DNA of 64,000 nucleotides from Nymphaea colorata (Eukaryota > Streptophyta > Magnoliopsida > Nymphaeales > Nymphaeaceae): assembly GCF_008831285.2 (NCBI RefSeq), contig NC_045142.1:15317354-15381353 (forward strand), in the 5' to 3' direction. Under the pieces are notes generated by a model. The model was not told where the DNA came from. It did no database searches and worked only from the letters and a program-made list of their open reading frames with translations. Below, piece after piece: positions 47,501-53,330 of this stretch (the stretch's first letter is position 1; the number at the start of each line of letters is the position of its first letter). A program made the position numbers and the translations under genes.

Positions 47501-50500
47501 CTTTACTGAAACCATAGATGGAAAAATTGAAGAGTTTAAGGGAAATGAGAGAGATAAGGCAATCAACGAGTTTGAAAAAAAAATGGAAAGAATGGAAAAC
47601 CAATCATCACAAGGTGATGTCTTGGTTACAAAACAGCATGGATCCAATCGCTAGAACCCAGTTAGCTAAATTTGATTTAGCCCACGAAGCATGGGAGTAC
47701 TTGAAAGAGACACGTGCCATGAAAAATGCGGCACATAAATGGAATTTTCAAGCAAAAAATCTCTAAATTACAGCAATAAAACAAATCCGTAAAAGAATAT
47801 TATGGAGAGTTCTCTCAATTGTGGGATGAATTGTCTAACTTTGAACCAAAATGGAAGGATCTCGAAGATATCTTACTTAGAGAAAAACAGATTCAAGAGG
47901 ATAAGTTCTATACTTTTCTTATGGGAATAAGGTCTGAGTTTGATATTGCAAGAACTTCTTTACTACACAAGCCAATTGTCCCTACCATGAATGAGGCCTT
48001 GACTGACCTTATCATGGAAGAGAATCGGCTGATACACTACAAAAAAAATCAATGACAATGTTTTAACAGTTTCAAATCCAGGAAATCACGTAAGGGATTA
48101 TAGACCCCCTCATTTTGGGAAAAATAATGAGGATACCAGCAAGAAAATTATTTGCTTTGATTGTCATGAACCCGGGCATCCTAAACCTAAATACTCAACA
48201 TTGAGGAGATTTGATAAAAGACCAGTTGTCACTGAAAATAAAGCTGCTACAACTGAAAGTTCTGATCAAAGGACTGTTCAAGGATTCTCTCTTGTGGAAC
48301 TTGCTGAAGCATTGCAGCCCTATTTCAAAGGAGGTACTTCTACTATTGCCGCTGTTACCACTGCAACTCAAGATAATATTGCTTAGCTTTTGGACTCCAG
48401 AGCTTCATTTCATATGACACCTCACAAAAATAATTTTTCAAATATAAGAACAAACTCATTTCCTTACTTTGTTTCAACTGCAGATGGGACTTCTTTGAAA
48501 ATAGAAAGTATTGGAGATATTGAAAAATACGATAAAAACTCAAAAACTTTCAGAATAGCCAATGTTAGACATATACCCAAATTGAACTTGAACTTGCTGC
48601 TATATGCCAAATTACTGATCATGGTTGCCCAGTTGTTTTTTCACAAGATAAATCTTGGATACATGATCAAGTCTCAGGGAGGACGATTGGGAGAGGGGTT
48701 AAAAGAGATCTTTATTACATGGAATTTCGGATTTAGTACTCTTTTTGTGATACTGCAAAGAGAAATGACATTCTCACATGGCATCAAAGACTAGGGCACA
48801 CTAGTCATGAAAAGATGAAATGTATTCCTTTTTTGAAGAATGCATGTAATGATAATCACCTATGTAGTGAATGCATATTTGGAAAAATGAAGTCCCTGCC
48901 ATTTCCGCTGCAAGGCCTGCTGAGGTTGATCCCCAAAAATTTTTATTAATAAAAAATTGACTATATACAATGGACAAAAACGTAAGAGGAAACCACCCAG
49001 ATTAAGTGGGGATAGCATCCCAAATAAGTTTGGACCCTACAAGCAATGGCTTCAGTAAAAGGGCAACCACTTGACAAGAAGGATTGCCGTTAATGGCATC
49101 TCCCCTGCCAGGAATAGCTTTACCAAGACTTAGGAAAGAAGTTGAGAGGGACAAAAATCAGTATGCGGGCAAAATCTACCCTTAACATCATTCTGGTAAA
49201 GGGATCTACCTCCATTAGCATGCCCCCCTTGAAGCAGCAATCCTCTTGAACACCCGTTGATTCCATTGGTGGGTCTTATGGTAACAGAGGGATTCTGACC
49301 AAATCCTCAACACTGAGTGACATGTCTGCTATGTCACATAGGTACGGGTACGGGTACGGACCATTTTCAAAAAATTTGGGCGCGGGGGTACGGCCATACA
49401 TACATGGACATATATATATATATGTCAAAAAATTTCAAAATGAATAACATATTCACAAAACACAGTATGGAAGTAATTAACATACAAATATATCAGCTTT
49501 CTTGATTCTCCGTCGCATCATCAAGATTAGAAGGAGCAACAGGTCACGCTTTTAAGATATATTGACATCGCTATGGTTATGGCTCACACTATTATCGAAG
49601 AGTCAAGTTATAGAGAAGGAATGGATTTTCGAAACATTGTATGGAAGATTTTAAATGAAAAGTTGAGAGGAACTACGTACAAGAAAGGTTTAGAGTGAAA
49701 AAGGAAACAAGAAAAGAGGGGGATTTTTAATTTTCAACTCAAAAACTGGACAACTTTGGACTTGGTCAAAGTTGACCAAGTCCGAAAATAGACAAAAATG
49801 ATCCCGGGTACGTTGATCGTACCCGGTACTGCGTTGACCGCACCAGGGCCATACCCGTACCATACGGGTACTCCTCCCTAAGAGGAGTACCCATGTGATA
49901 GAGCATGCCTGGTGCCCAGTGACTGGCAACCAGGGTTTTTCCTCCAATCTCAAGCGCTTGTGCGAAGAATCACCACAAGATCCTGTTGATTATCGACCCT
50001 AACCATGAAAGCACCTTTGCTCAAAAATGAGAAGCGATGATTACTAATCTCAGCCCAAAAACGTCGTAGGCCATTCGTAATGTAGGAGTATTCCAATGAA
50101 GCAACATATTGCGCACCAGCAGAAAAGACGCTTCATCCGCTCCAACCCCTCCTCCAGGATGAAAACCTTCAGACAGACCTCATCGCACTCCACTTCCAAT
50201 GGCTCTCCGTACTCCTACTCATCCTCGTCCATAGTGTCCTGAACTATACGTTCTGCCCATGATTTCAGAGATGGGCTTCATCGCAAAGCCAGAACAAGCT
50301 GTCCAAAGGCCGCAGGGGCCTCTCTCAATGGTCGTCAGTTCTCGCATGGTTATGAGGGAACCAAGGAGTAGCAGTCCGCTCCAATGGCCTCGCTGTAAGA
50401 GGTCTATCGCTCCCTCAGGGGACCTCCTTGGCCGCCGAGTGGCCGGCAGCCATGGCTGGAGGCGAAAGATTTGAAGTCCCCAAAACAGCAGGGGAACCCT

Positions 50501-53076
50501 AGCAGACGTTCTCTCTCCAACCAACAAAGAAGAATGGCTCTACATACATGTGCTCGCAAGTCCCTTCTATTTGGCGAAAGAACTTTTATAAGTAAATCAC
50601 CTTTTCAACTTGTTCACTCAAGCATGTGGGGTCCAGCTCCGATTATGTCCAAAGGTGGCTACTCTTACTGTCCTATTTGTTGATGATTATATTAGATATG
50701 CACGGATATTTTTCCTAAGCATAAATCTGATGTGTTTGTAGATTTCAAGAACTTTCATCAACTGATCAAAAACCAACTCCAAACTGATATAAAAATTTTT
50801 AGATCTGACTCTGGTGAAGAATACACTTCGAAGTTCGAATGTTTTTGAAAACTATTTGAAGGAAAATTACATTGAACACCAGAAATCTTGTCCAAGAACC
50901 CCACAACAAAATGGAATTTCAGAAAGGAAACATCATCATATCATAGAAATGGACTGTACTCTTCTTCTAGCAATGGAAGTTCTGAAAAATCTTTGAGCAG
51001 AACCAATGCTTACTGTTGTCTACCTCATAAATAAAACGCCTTCAAAAATTTTGGACAAAATCTCTTGAACCTGACTACAACAGACTAGTTTTTGGATATA
51101 AATGTTTTATTCTTAATGATCAAGGGACAAACTTTCACCAAAAGCTTTGCAATGTGTATTCATTGGTTATTCTAAGAGTCAAAAAGGATATAGATGTTAC
51201 AATGTTGAAAATGATAAGCTTTACGTTTCAAGAAATGTGGTTTTTCATGAACATGAAAAGGGGTTTGAGAAAAAGAATCCAAACATGATATTGGTTATGC
51301 TTTCCTGAACGATTTGATGCCCATTTATGCATTTGATGATGAATGTGACATGCTTGATAGCTCAGGCAATGAAGATGCCTTAAAAAAGAGTGTTGAGCAT
51401 AGTATTCCCTTTCATAGAGAAGAATCTCCAAGAGAAATCATTAACCATATAAGAACAAAGGTAATCATTTTTCATATGATTCTAAAGCACATGAACCAAC
51501 ATATATATAACAAACAGACAAAACCACAACTATTACATCTTTCTCTTGCTTGGGAGGACAAAATCTGACTAAGCATCAACTGCCTTCGCTCGTCTGCTTC
51601 CCTAGTACATACACCAAAGAGTTAGTAACTTGGGCTGGAAGACAAAACTCCCTAGATCCATAGACCAAAGTATTAACAACTAGGGCAGGAGAATCAATTC
51701 GAGCATATCATTTAGTCGATCTAATCTCACCAACCTTTTAGCATCTTCTTGTGCTTTTTGTTGATCTGGGTTTTGCTGATTCCCCTAAATTAGAAACAGC
51801 AAGTTGAGTGACTGTATTAACGGAAGACCAAATCAATGATACAGAAGACTCTCTCTACTTTTCTGGATATATAAAAAAATTGCTCACAAGATCATGTTGT
51901 GCCATCAACTGCTGCATTCTTCTTTGCCTGATTGCAGCTAATTCCGGATCATCCTTAAGGAGCAAAAGTCAAGTTAGAAAACAAAGAAAAAAGATTCACC
52001 AACAATGTAGAAATGGCAAAAATCATAAAAACTATCGACCAATATTGGTTAAAGCAAACGAATTGTTCATTAGCAACTGTAAACGGTAGTATCTGCAAAC
52101 AAAGTTTGCGAAGCATCAACAAACATAGAATTTAGTCAAAATCATAGTGCCAAATCAACTCGGATCGTCCACATAATGGGTCACACTCCAGGGCTCAACA
52201 CATATATTACCAAGTTTTGGAAGAGTTGACATTGGATCGCTTGATTGCTACGATAATTATACACGTTCACGATCATCATCAACTCATTCACAAGAGAAAT
52301 AATTTTTCTGTTGGACATGGGCCAAGATAATCATATAGCAACTTGTTATTCAACATATTAACGACAGCAGGGCTTGTGGAAAACAACGAACTTGAACTTC
52401 TCAAATTTGTAAGCTCGGTAATTAGCCTCTTAGACAAGAAACTGTCAATATGGGGCCAATTGCTTGTTTTTCCTTCTCAGTCAAGAATTGATTCCATGAG
52501 CTGACTCATTTTCCATTTGCTTTTATCAAACTAACAAGACTAGTACATGATCAGGACCAGCGCACAACACTGTTGAACACCTTTACCAATGTATGTCACC
52601 GAAAATCCGACGAAATGGGCTATAGATGCATTGTTCAAACTAACAGTAATAACATACAAAAAAGAAATTTTGGGATTTTATTTCATTCACTTACCATTTA
52701 ATTTAGGAAATGGATCGGACGATATATGAGGGATTATGGTTTATCAATAAGTATTATCACTAATTACTATCCCTCATAAGTGGTAAGTCGATTCACCTAC
52801 ATGTATCTACTTTCACGAAAAAAGGGACAACAAAATTTCACGTGGTCAGGAGGAAAAGATGGATATGTAGAAAAACCAGCAGCAACGACAACAACAACGA
52901 CAGTGAAGAGAAAGAATTAGAAAGAAAGGGAAATCCTCTGAATATCTCTAAGTTAAAATCCTCGTGGGAAAGAGATTCAAAGAAAAAACGACGAGAAACC
53001 CACTCTACAAGAGAAATCCAGAACAATGGAAAATTAATGGCGGCAGGAAACTATTGATGTATACCTCGCTATTCAT
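25009..53076 (-). CDS. PDCD5: PDCD5/TFAR19-family DNA-binding protein, seven coding exons over 28 kb
   Basis: Joining 53076-53065, 51953-51888, 51784-51735, 51601-51537, 44741-44650, 38147-38076 and 25047-25009 gives 396 nt, 131 residues plus stop, in one frame. The product matches plant PDCD5 homologues along its length: [11 protein letters not shown] near the start, [10 protein letters not shown] (27-36), [11 protein letters not shown] (47-57), [15 protein letters not shown] (67-81), [13 protein letters not shown] (96-108) and [12 protein letters not shown] at the C terminus. The family is a small nuclear/cytosolic three-helix DNA-binding protein linked to programmed cell death and chromatin regulation. 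Every intron is GT-AG with consistent phase; two split codons (AG|G, T|TG) restore conserved R and L. Introns are 1,111, 103, 133, 6,795, 6,502 and 13,028 bp in order; the last three are packed with transposons. Exon 1 codes for only M-N-S-E and is the least certain part. Confidence 0.92.
25048..26639 (-). other. 3' part of PDCD5 intron 6, no other feature
   Basis: AT-rich intron sequence on the exon 7 side, with T-rich tracts at 25217-25260 and 25330-25340. No transposon signature recognised before the gypsy element. Confidence 0.4.
26640..26644. repeat. Target site duplication, left (CAATG)
   Basis: CAATG directly precedes the 5' LTR and is repeated at 34609-34613. Confidence 0.88.
26645..26909 (+). 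repeat. 5' LTR (265 bp) of the intronic gypsy element
   Basis: Starts TGTTAGCCTCTGACCC, ends CGGCTAACA, so the ends form an inverted repeat. It aligns with 34359-34608 apart from short indels. Confidence 0.9.
26912..26923 (+). other. Degenerate primer binding site
   Basis: TGGTATCGAACC begins two bases after the LTR. The first seven bases equal the initiator tRNA-Met site; the remainder has changed or matches another tRNA. Confidence 0.6.
26926..27810 (+). pseudogene. gag remnant of the intronic gypsy element
   Basis: A coiled-coil-like N terminus (26926-27228) is followed, in another frame from 27244, by [19 protein letters not shown] and [11 protein letters not shown], the retrotransposon gag domain. 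The reading goes on after a stop at 27571 with [13 protein letters not shown]. Single stops and frameshifts inactivate it. No zinc knuckle is clear. Confidence 0.8.
28060..28371 (+). pseudogene. Protease remnant of the intronic gypsy element
   Basis: The frame reads [10 protein letters not shown], the gypsy protease active site (normally D-S/T-G-S-T-H-N-F) with an extra or altered residue between D and G. The later beta strands and a terminal G-A-D-W-F (family G-x-D-W/V-V/I-L) follow. The open frame ends at a stop at 28369. Confidence 0.75.
28722..29270 (+). pseudogene. Reverse transcriptase of the intronic gypsy element
   Basis: A 182-codon open piece with all main motifs: [47 protein letters not shown] and the catalytic F-F-D-D-I-L. 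It ends with a frameshift at 29268; the reading continues from 29284 with the connection domain. Confidence 0.9.
29284..29849 (+). pseudogene. RT connection and RNase H remnant, interrupted by hAT
   Basis: The pieces read [21 protein letters not shown] and then, in the next frame, the RNase H part with V-E-T-D-T-S and G-A-V-L-S-Q. At 29830 H-S-N-L-R-H-C leads to the hAT insertion point. The frame resumes at 30949 with [14 protein letters not shown], exactly as expected of an uninterrupted RNase H. Confidence 0.85.
29842..29849. repeat. Target site duplication of the nested hAT element (left)
   Basis: ATGCTACC, repeated at 30940-30947. Confidence 0.88.
29850..30939. mobile_element. Non-autonomous hAT element nested in the gypsy RNase H (1,090 bp)
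   Basis: Terminal inverted repeats CAATGTTGT (29850-29858) and ACAACATTG (30931-30939), with homology continuing inward (AAAAGGCG against GAGAAGCG). An 8-bp duplication ATGCTACC flanks it, and removing it restores the RNase H reading. Subterminal GGCGA/GAGGC arrays (29876-29921, about 30790-30900) resemble transposase-binding repeats of plant Tip100/Ac-type elements. No transposase is encoded. An internal tandem duplication lies at 30373-30489. Its ends differ from the CTATGTCACATAGG family. Confidence 0.88.
30373..30489. repeat. Tandem duplication inside the hAT element
   Basis: Two units, 30373-30428 and 30429-30489, each starting GATGGGGCCAAGGCATACGT and ending CTAACAG, with a few substitutions and a 5-base length difference. 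Confidence 0.85.
30949..31196 (+). pseudogene. RNase H to integrase linker of the gypsy element
   Basis: Continues the RNase H frame after the hAT element: E-Y-E-F-D-L-H-K-H, then [11 protein letters not shown] and a [11 protein letters not shown] segment that normally leads into the integrase zinc-binding domain. It is cut at 31196 by the antisense copia LTR. Confidence 0.75.
31197..31443 (-). repeat. 3' LTR of the nested copia (247 bp)
   Basis: On the minus strand it starts TGTTGATTAGAAGAG directly after the purine tract GAAGGGGAG and ends GGCTGCAACA at 31197, where gypsy sequence resumes. Confidence 0.8.
31453..33210 (-). pseudogene. Ty1/copia reverse transcriptase and RNase H, nearly intact
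   Basis: The main open piece (33071-31761, 436 codons) reads [29 protein letters not shown], the catalytic [15 protein letters not shown] and the RNase H site S-D-A-D-Y-A-G. Only two defects are visible: a TGA at about 33077-33079 where the family has arginine (CGA to TGA, a CpG transition), and a frameshift in an A-run at about 31819-31827, after which E-Y-R-A-M-A and the [11 protein letters not shown] tail follow in another frame down to 31453. This good preservation suggests a recent insertion. Confidence 0.9.
33290..33613 (+). repeat. Tandem duplication of gypsy integrase sequence (157-bp units)
   Basis: Units 33290-33446 and 33457-33613 differ at a single base (33299 G, 33466 A) and are separated by ACTTCTAGAA. 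The unit encodes the integrase segment [10 protein letters not shown] and H-A-R-S-D-G-Q-T-E. Confidence 0.92.
33548..34358 (+). pseudogene. Integrase C-terminal half and degraded chromodomain of the gypsy element
   Basis: A 277-codon open frame. It includes A-R-S-D-G-Q-T-E with the conserved D/E context, [19 protein letters not shown] and the [10 protein letters not shown] motif of the integrase tail. The last 60 codons are the place of a chromodomain, but the aromatic cage is not recognisable; the ending [10 protein letters not shown] matches the family C terminus. A purine-rich tract AAGGGAGGGGC (34346-34356) precedes the 3' LTR. Confidence 0.85.
34359..34608 (+). repeat. 3' LTR (250 bp) of the intronic gypsy element
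   Basis: TGTTAGCCTCTGACCCC to CGGCTAACA, homologous to 26645-26909. Confidence 0.9.
34609..34613. repeat. Target site duplication, right (CAATG)
   Basis: Identical to 26640-26644. Confidence 0.88.
34760..35580 (+). pseudogene. Degenerate Ty1/copia reverse transcriptase fragment
   Basis: In changing frames the + strand reads W-T-E-A-M-K-E-E (34801), L-K-W-V-Y-K-S-K (34898), [12 protein letters not shown] (35170) and the catalytic A-L-I-Y-V-D-D-I-V (35307), the order of motifs in copia reverse transcriptase. Stops throughout. It lies just outside the right target duplication of the gypsy element, so it is a separate and older insertion in intron 6. Confidence 0.78.
35581..38075 (-). other. 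5' part of PDCD5 intron 6, no further gene
   Basis: GTCACATAGATCGTGTACGGGT at 35562-35583 may be a worn terminus of the CTATGTCACATAGG family without a partner end. The rest is AT-rich with short tandem motifs (for example ATCAACTGTGTCAACTAACCC near 37250). No exon or complete element recognised. Confidence 0.4.
38076..38147 (-). CDS. PDCD5: PDCD5 coding exon 6
   Basis: 72 nt, phase 0 on both sides. Encodes [17 protein letters not shown] and T-R-Q-T-K-V-T. Acceptor CTCACAG, strong donor GTAAGT. Confidence 0.95.
38148..40426 (-). other. PDCD5 intron 5, exon 6 side
   Basis: AT-rich intron sequence. TTGATATCAGAGCC at 39245-39258 resembles an initiator tRNA-Met primer binding site and may mark an old LTR remnant, but no LTR pair was found. 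Short repeats of ACTAGTCAATTAGTC type lie at 38830-38880. A possible inverted-repeat element is listed separately. Confidence 0.35.
39587..39994. mobile_element. Possible inverted-repeat element
   Basis: CCATAGTCACAAAAAACGCG (39587-39606) is partly mirrored by TTATTTATGACTATG (39974-39988), giving CATAGTCA-[CT]-AAA in inverted orientation. The interior is T-rich with ACGTGTT/AACACGTTTT motifs. No clear target duplication, so the call is tentative. Confidence 0.35.
40427..40434. repeat. Target site duplication (GATATAGG), left
   Basis: Exact 8-bp match to 41260-41267. Confidence 0.85.
40435..41259. mobile_element. hAT-like non-autonomous DNA transposon, copy 2 (825 bp), in PDCD5 intron 5
   Basis: Left end CTATGTGACACACGGATACGG, right end CCGTACCCGTGTGACATAG: inverted ends of the same type as copy 1. 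Perfect 8-bp duplications GATATAGG flank it. Subterminal ACGGG/CCCGT hexamers are present at the right end. In the middle (40667-40745) is a GC-rich open frame starting M-A-G-D-G-D-E-L and ending at CAG|GTAAGTG, a consensus splice donor. No transposase motif. Confidence 0.82.
41260..41267. repeat. Target site duplication (GATATAGG), right
   Basis: Identical to 40427-40434. Confidence 0.85.
41268..42720 (-). other. PDCD5 intron 5, middle part
   Basis: AT-rich. A 90-codon open frame at 41376-41645 (+) is unassigned. No transposon termini seen. Confidence 0.35.
42721..44240. repeat. Three tandem units of about 490-540 bp
   Basis: Units start at 42721, 43264 and 43750, each with ATCAATCCTCAACATTAAAT and ending in a TA-rich run. 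They share the ordered blocks ATGTCCACAA, CAATGGCTTAAGGTTG, TTTTTCTCGAGCATTTTTTAGCG, GGTTTCATGATG and CACATTTTTCTCAG. Unit 2 lacks two segments (about 24 and 29 bases) present in units 1 and 3; unit 3 ends early. It lies in PDCD5 intron 5. Confidence 0.9.
44532..44573. repeat. GA microsatellite
   Basis: About 21 uninterrupted GA dinucleotides, 76 bases from exon 5 in intron 5, on the side of its donor. Confidence 0.95.
44650..44741 (-). CDS. PDCD5: PDCD5 coding exon 5
   Basis: 92 nt. TG completes a leucine codon, then [17 protein letters not shown] and [13 protein letters not shown], the most conserved block of the family. Acceptor GTCAG, donor GTGAAG. Confidence 0.95.
44742..46259 (-). other. 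PDCD5 intron 4, exon 5 side
   Basis: AT-rich. A 117-codon open frame at 45158-45511 (+) is unassigned. The sequence towards 46260 may belong to the mobile-domain remnant on the minus strand. Two similar pieces, CTTCTAAAAATTTTATTCTTCTAAGCATCC (44990) and CTTAGAAGTTTAGTCTTCCAAGTATCC (44802), suggest a short diverged duplication of about 190 bp. Confidence 0.35.
46260..46457 (-). repeat. Three 66-bp tandem units, in frame as 22-residue repeats
   Basis: Units 46260-46325, 46326-46391 and 46392-46457 are almost identical; one A/T difference was noticed. Read on the minus strand each unit gives [11 protein letters not shown], then [12 protein letters not shown], so the 66-bp period keeps the reading frame. 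It lies directly downstream of the mobile-domain remnant on the same strand. Confidence 0.9.
46458..46740 (-). pseudogene. Plant mobile domain (PMD, MAIN-like) remnant
   Basis: On the minus strand 46635-46585 reads [18 protein letters not shown], the hallmark block of the plant mobile domain found in MAIN/MAIL proteins and in many transposons. After a frameshift another frame (about 46530-46460) reads E-C-L-G-E-N-L and V-K-L-N-L-L-R-E, matching the following C-E-x-L-L-G and V-x-L-x-W-L-R-E blocks. Stops and frameshifts mean no product. It lies in PDCD5 intron 4 and is more likely transposon-borne than a host gene. Confidence 0.62.
46741..47240 (-). other. PDCD5 intron 4, middle part
   Basis: No gene. 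A diverged direct repeat of about 90 bp is visible (GTATCAATGCTGGAAGTACTAAAG... at 47127 and GTATCAGCATTATTAGAAGCGG... at 47201, each leading into GCTGTCAACTNTGACATA). Confidence 0.4.
47500..48400 (+). pseudogene. copia gag, zinc knuckle and protease remnant
   Basis: The 47518-47766 frame reads L-Q-N-S-M-D-P and [10 protein letters not shown], typical of copia gag. The 47819-48055 frame continues L-W-D-E-L-S-N-F and [10 protein letters not shown]. At 48150-48190 [11 protein letters not shown] is a zinc knuckle whose last cysteine is changed. At 48388 [10 protein letters not shown] is the protease site (normally D-S-G-A-S) with glycine changed to arginine. Confidence 0.82.
49321..49328. repeat. 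Target site duplication (CATGTCTG), left
   Basis: Matches CATGCCTG at 49904-49911 with one substitution. Confidence 0.7.
49329..49903. mobile_element. hAT-like non-autonomous DNA transposon, copy 3 (575 bp)
   Basis: Left end CTATGTCACATAGGTACGGG; the right end is the inverted CTCTATCACATGGGTAC (11 of 14 terminal bases agree). Flanking octamers CATGTCTG/CATGCCTG agree at 7 of 8. TACGGG hexamers follow the left terminus. Two strong inverted repeats lie near the right end: GGACTTGGTCAA at 49758 with TTGACCAAGTCC ending 49783, and GGTACTCCTC with GAGGAGTACC at 49867-49891. No coding capacity. It is nested in the LINE, which is nested in copia. Confidence 0.78.
50560..51250 (+). pseudogene. copia integrase remnant
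   Basis: Reads [12 protein letters not shown] (50601), F-R-S-D-S-G-E-E-Y (50801), the second catalytic D region, and in a further frame [10 protein letters not shown] (50911) with the catalytic E context. Then follow [11 protein letters not shown] (51171) and [10 protein letters not shown] (51230), the post-integrase linker. Frame changes inactivate it. Confidence 0.82.
51537..51601 (-). CDS. PDCD5: PDCD5 coding exon 4
   Basis: 65 nt. It completes the arginine codon (AG|G), then encodes [21 protein letters not shown] and ends with a lone T. Acceptor ACTAG, donor GTAATA. Confidence 0.93.
51735..51784 (-). CDS. PDCD5: PDCD5 coding exon 3
   Basis: 50 nt encoding [16 protein letters not shown] and the first two bases of an arginine codon. 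Acceptor TTTAG, donor GTTGGT, a weak but usable GT donor. Confidence 0.92.
51888..51953 (-). CDS. PDCD5: PDCD5 coding exon 2
   Basis: 66 nt, phase 0 on both sides. Encodes [22 protein letters not shown], the conserved N-terminal helix of the family. Acceptor CTTAAG, donor GTGAGC. Confidence 0.93.
51954..53064 (-). other. PDCD5 intron 1
   Basis: 1,111 bp bounded by GTATAC and TTAAG. AT-rich; no transposon terminus recognised. The A/G-rich part at 52850-52990 gives low-complexity lysine-rich frames only. Confidence 0.5.
53065..53076 (-). CDS. PDCD5: PDCD5 coding exon 1 (start)
   Basis: ATG plus three codons, then the donor GTATAC. It was chosen because it is in phase with exon 2 and lies in a GC-richer block that looks like a promoter and 5' UTR. 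No downstream ATG could give the conserved P-E-L-A-A-I start without losing D-D. A different small first exon within the 1.1 kb upstream of exon 2 cannot be excluded. Confidence 0.65.
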
Positions 53077-53330
53077 CTTCACTCCTACTTTCCTCTTGCC
53101 TCTTTGTCGCGTTCTGCTCCCTCCTGTCGGAGCCCAGGCCTGGAGAGCTTTTTGAGGAGAGAGCGGTTGGACAAAAGCAGGGGAAGAAACCCTCCCGGCA
53201 CGATGACCAAGGTGCAAAATGGAAAAAATATTCACCCCTGCAGGACCGGAGCGAGGGCGAAATGTAGCTGTGGACGCTCGACCGGACCCTACGTATTGAC
53301 GTCAGAAATAACTTTCCAATTTTCGTAAAA
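53077..53330 (-). promoter_or_regulatory. PDCD5 5' UTR and core promoter region
   Basis: A GC-richer block directly upstream of the proposed start codon. On the minus strand it reads towards the gene through AAAGAGGCAAGAGG. No clear TATA box. Assigned by position only. Confidence 0.4.

Larger units (their letters stand above)
48905..50551 (-). mobile_element. Truncated, rearranged LINE inserted in copia
   Basis: The insert is flanked by imperfect 15-base repeats AAGTCCCTGCCATTT (48889-48903) and AAGTCCCTTCTATTT (about 50554-50568), as LINE target duplications would be. On the minus strand about 50095-49960 reads [20 protein letters not shown] and Q-D-L-V-V-I-L, the DUF4283-like domain of plant LINE ORF1. 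The left end (minus-strand 3' end) has TTTTTATTAATAAAAATTTTTGGGG as in LINE 3' tails. Most of ORF2 is missing. A hAT-like element (49329-49903) is nested in it. Confidence 0.6.
47240..51480 (+). mobile_element. Ty1/copia element remnant in PDCD5 intron 4, split by a LINE
   Basis: The left part (47240-48900) holds gag with a zinc knuckle, protease and the pre-integrase region. The right part (50555-51480) holds the integrase core and the linker towards reverse transcriptase. The two parts are contiguous in the copia polyprotein once the 1.65-kb LINE-derived insert is taken out. No LTRs were recognised. The remnant ends just 57 bases from PDCD5 exon 4. Confidence 0.8.
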
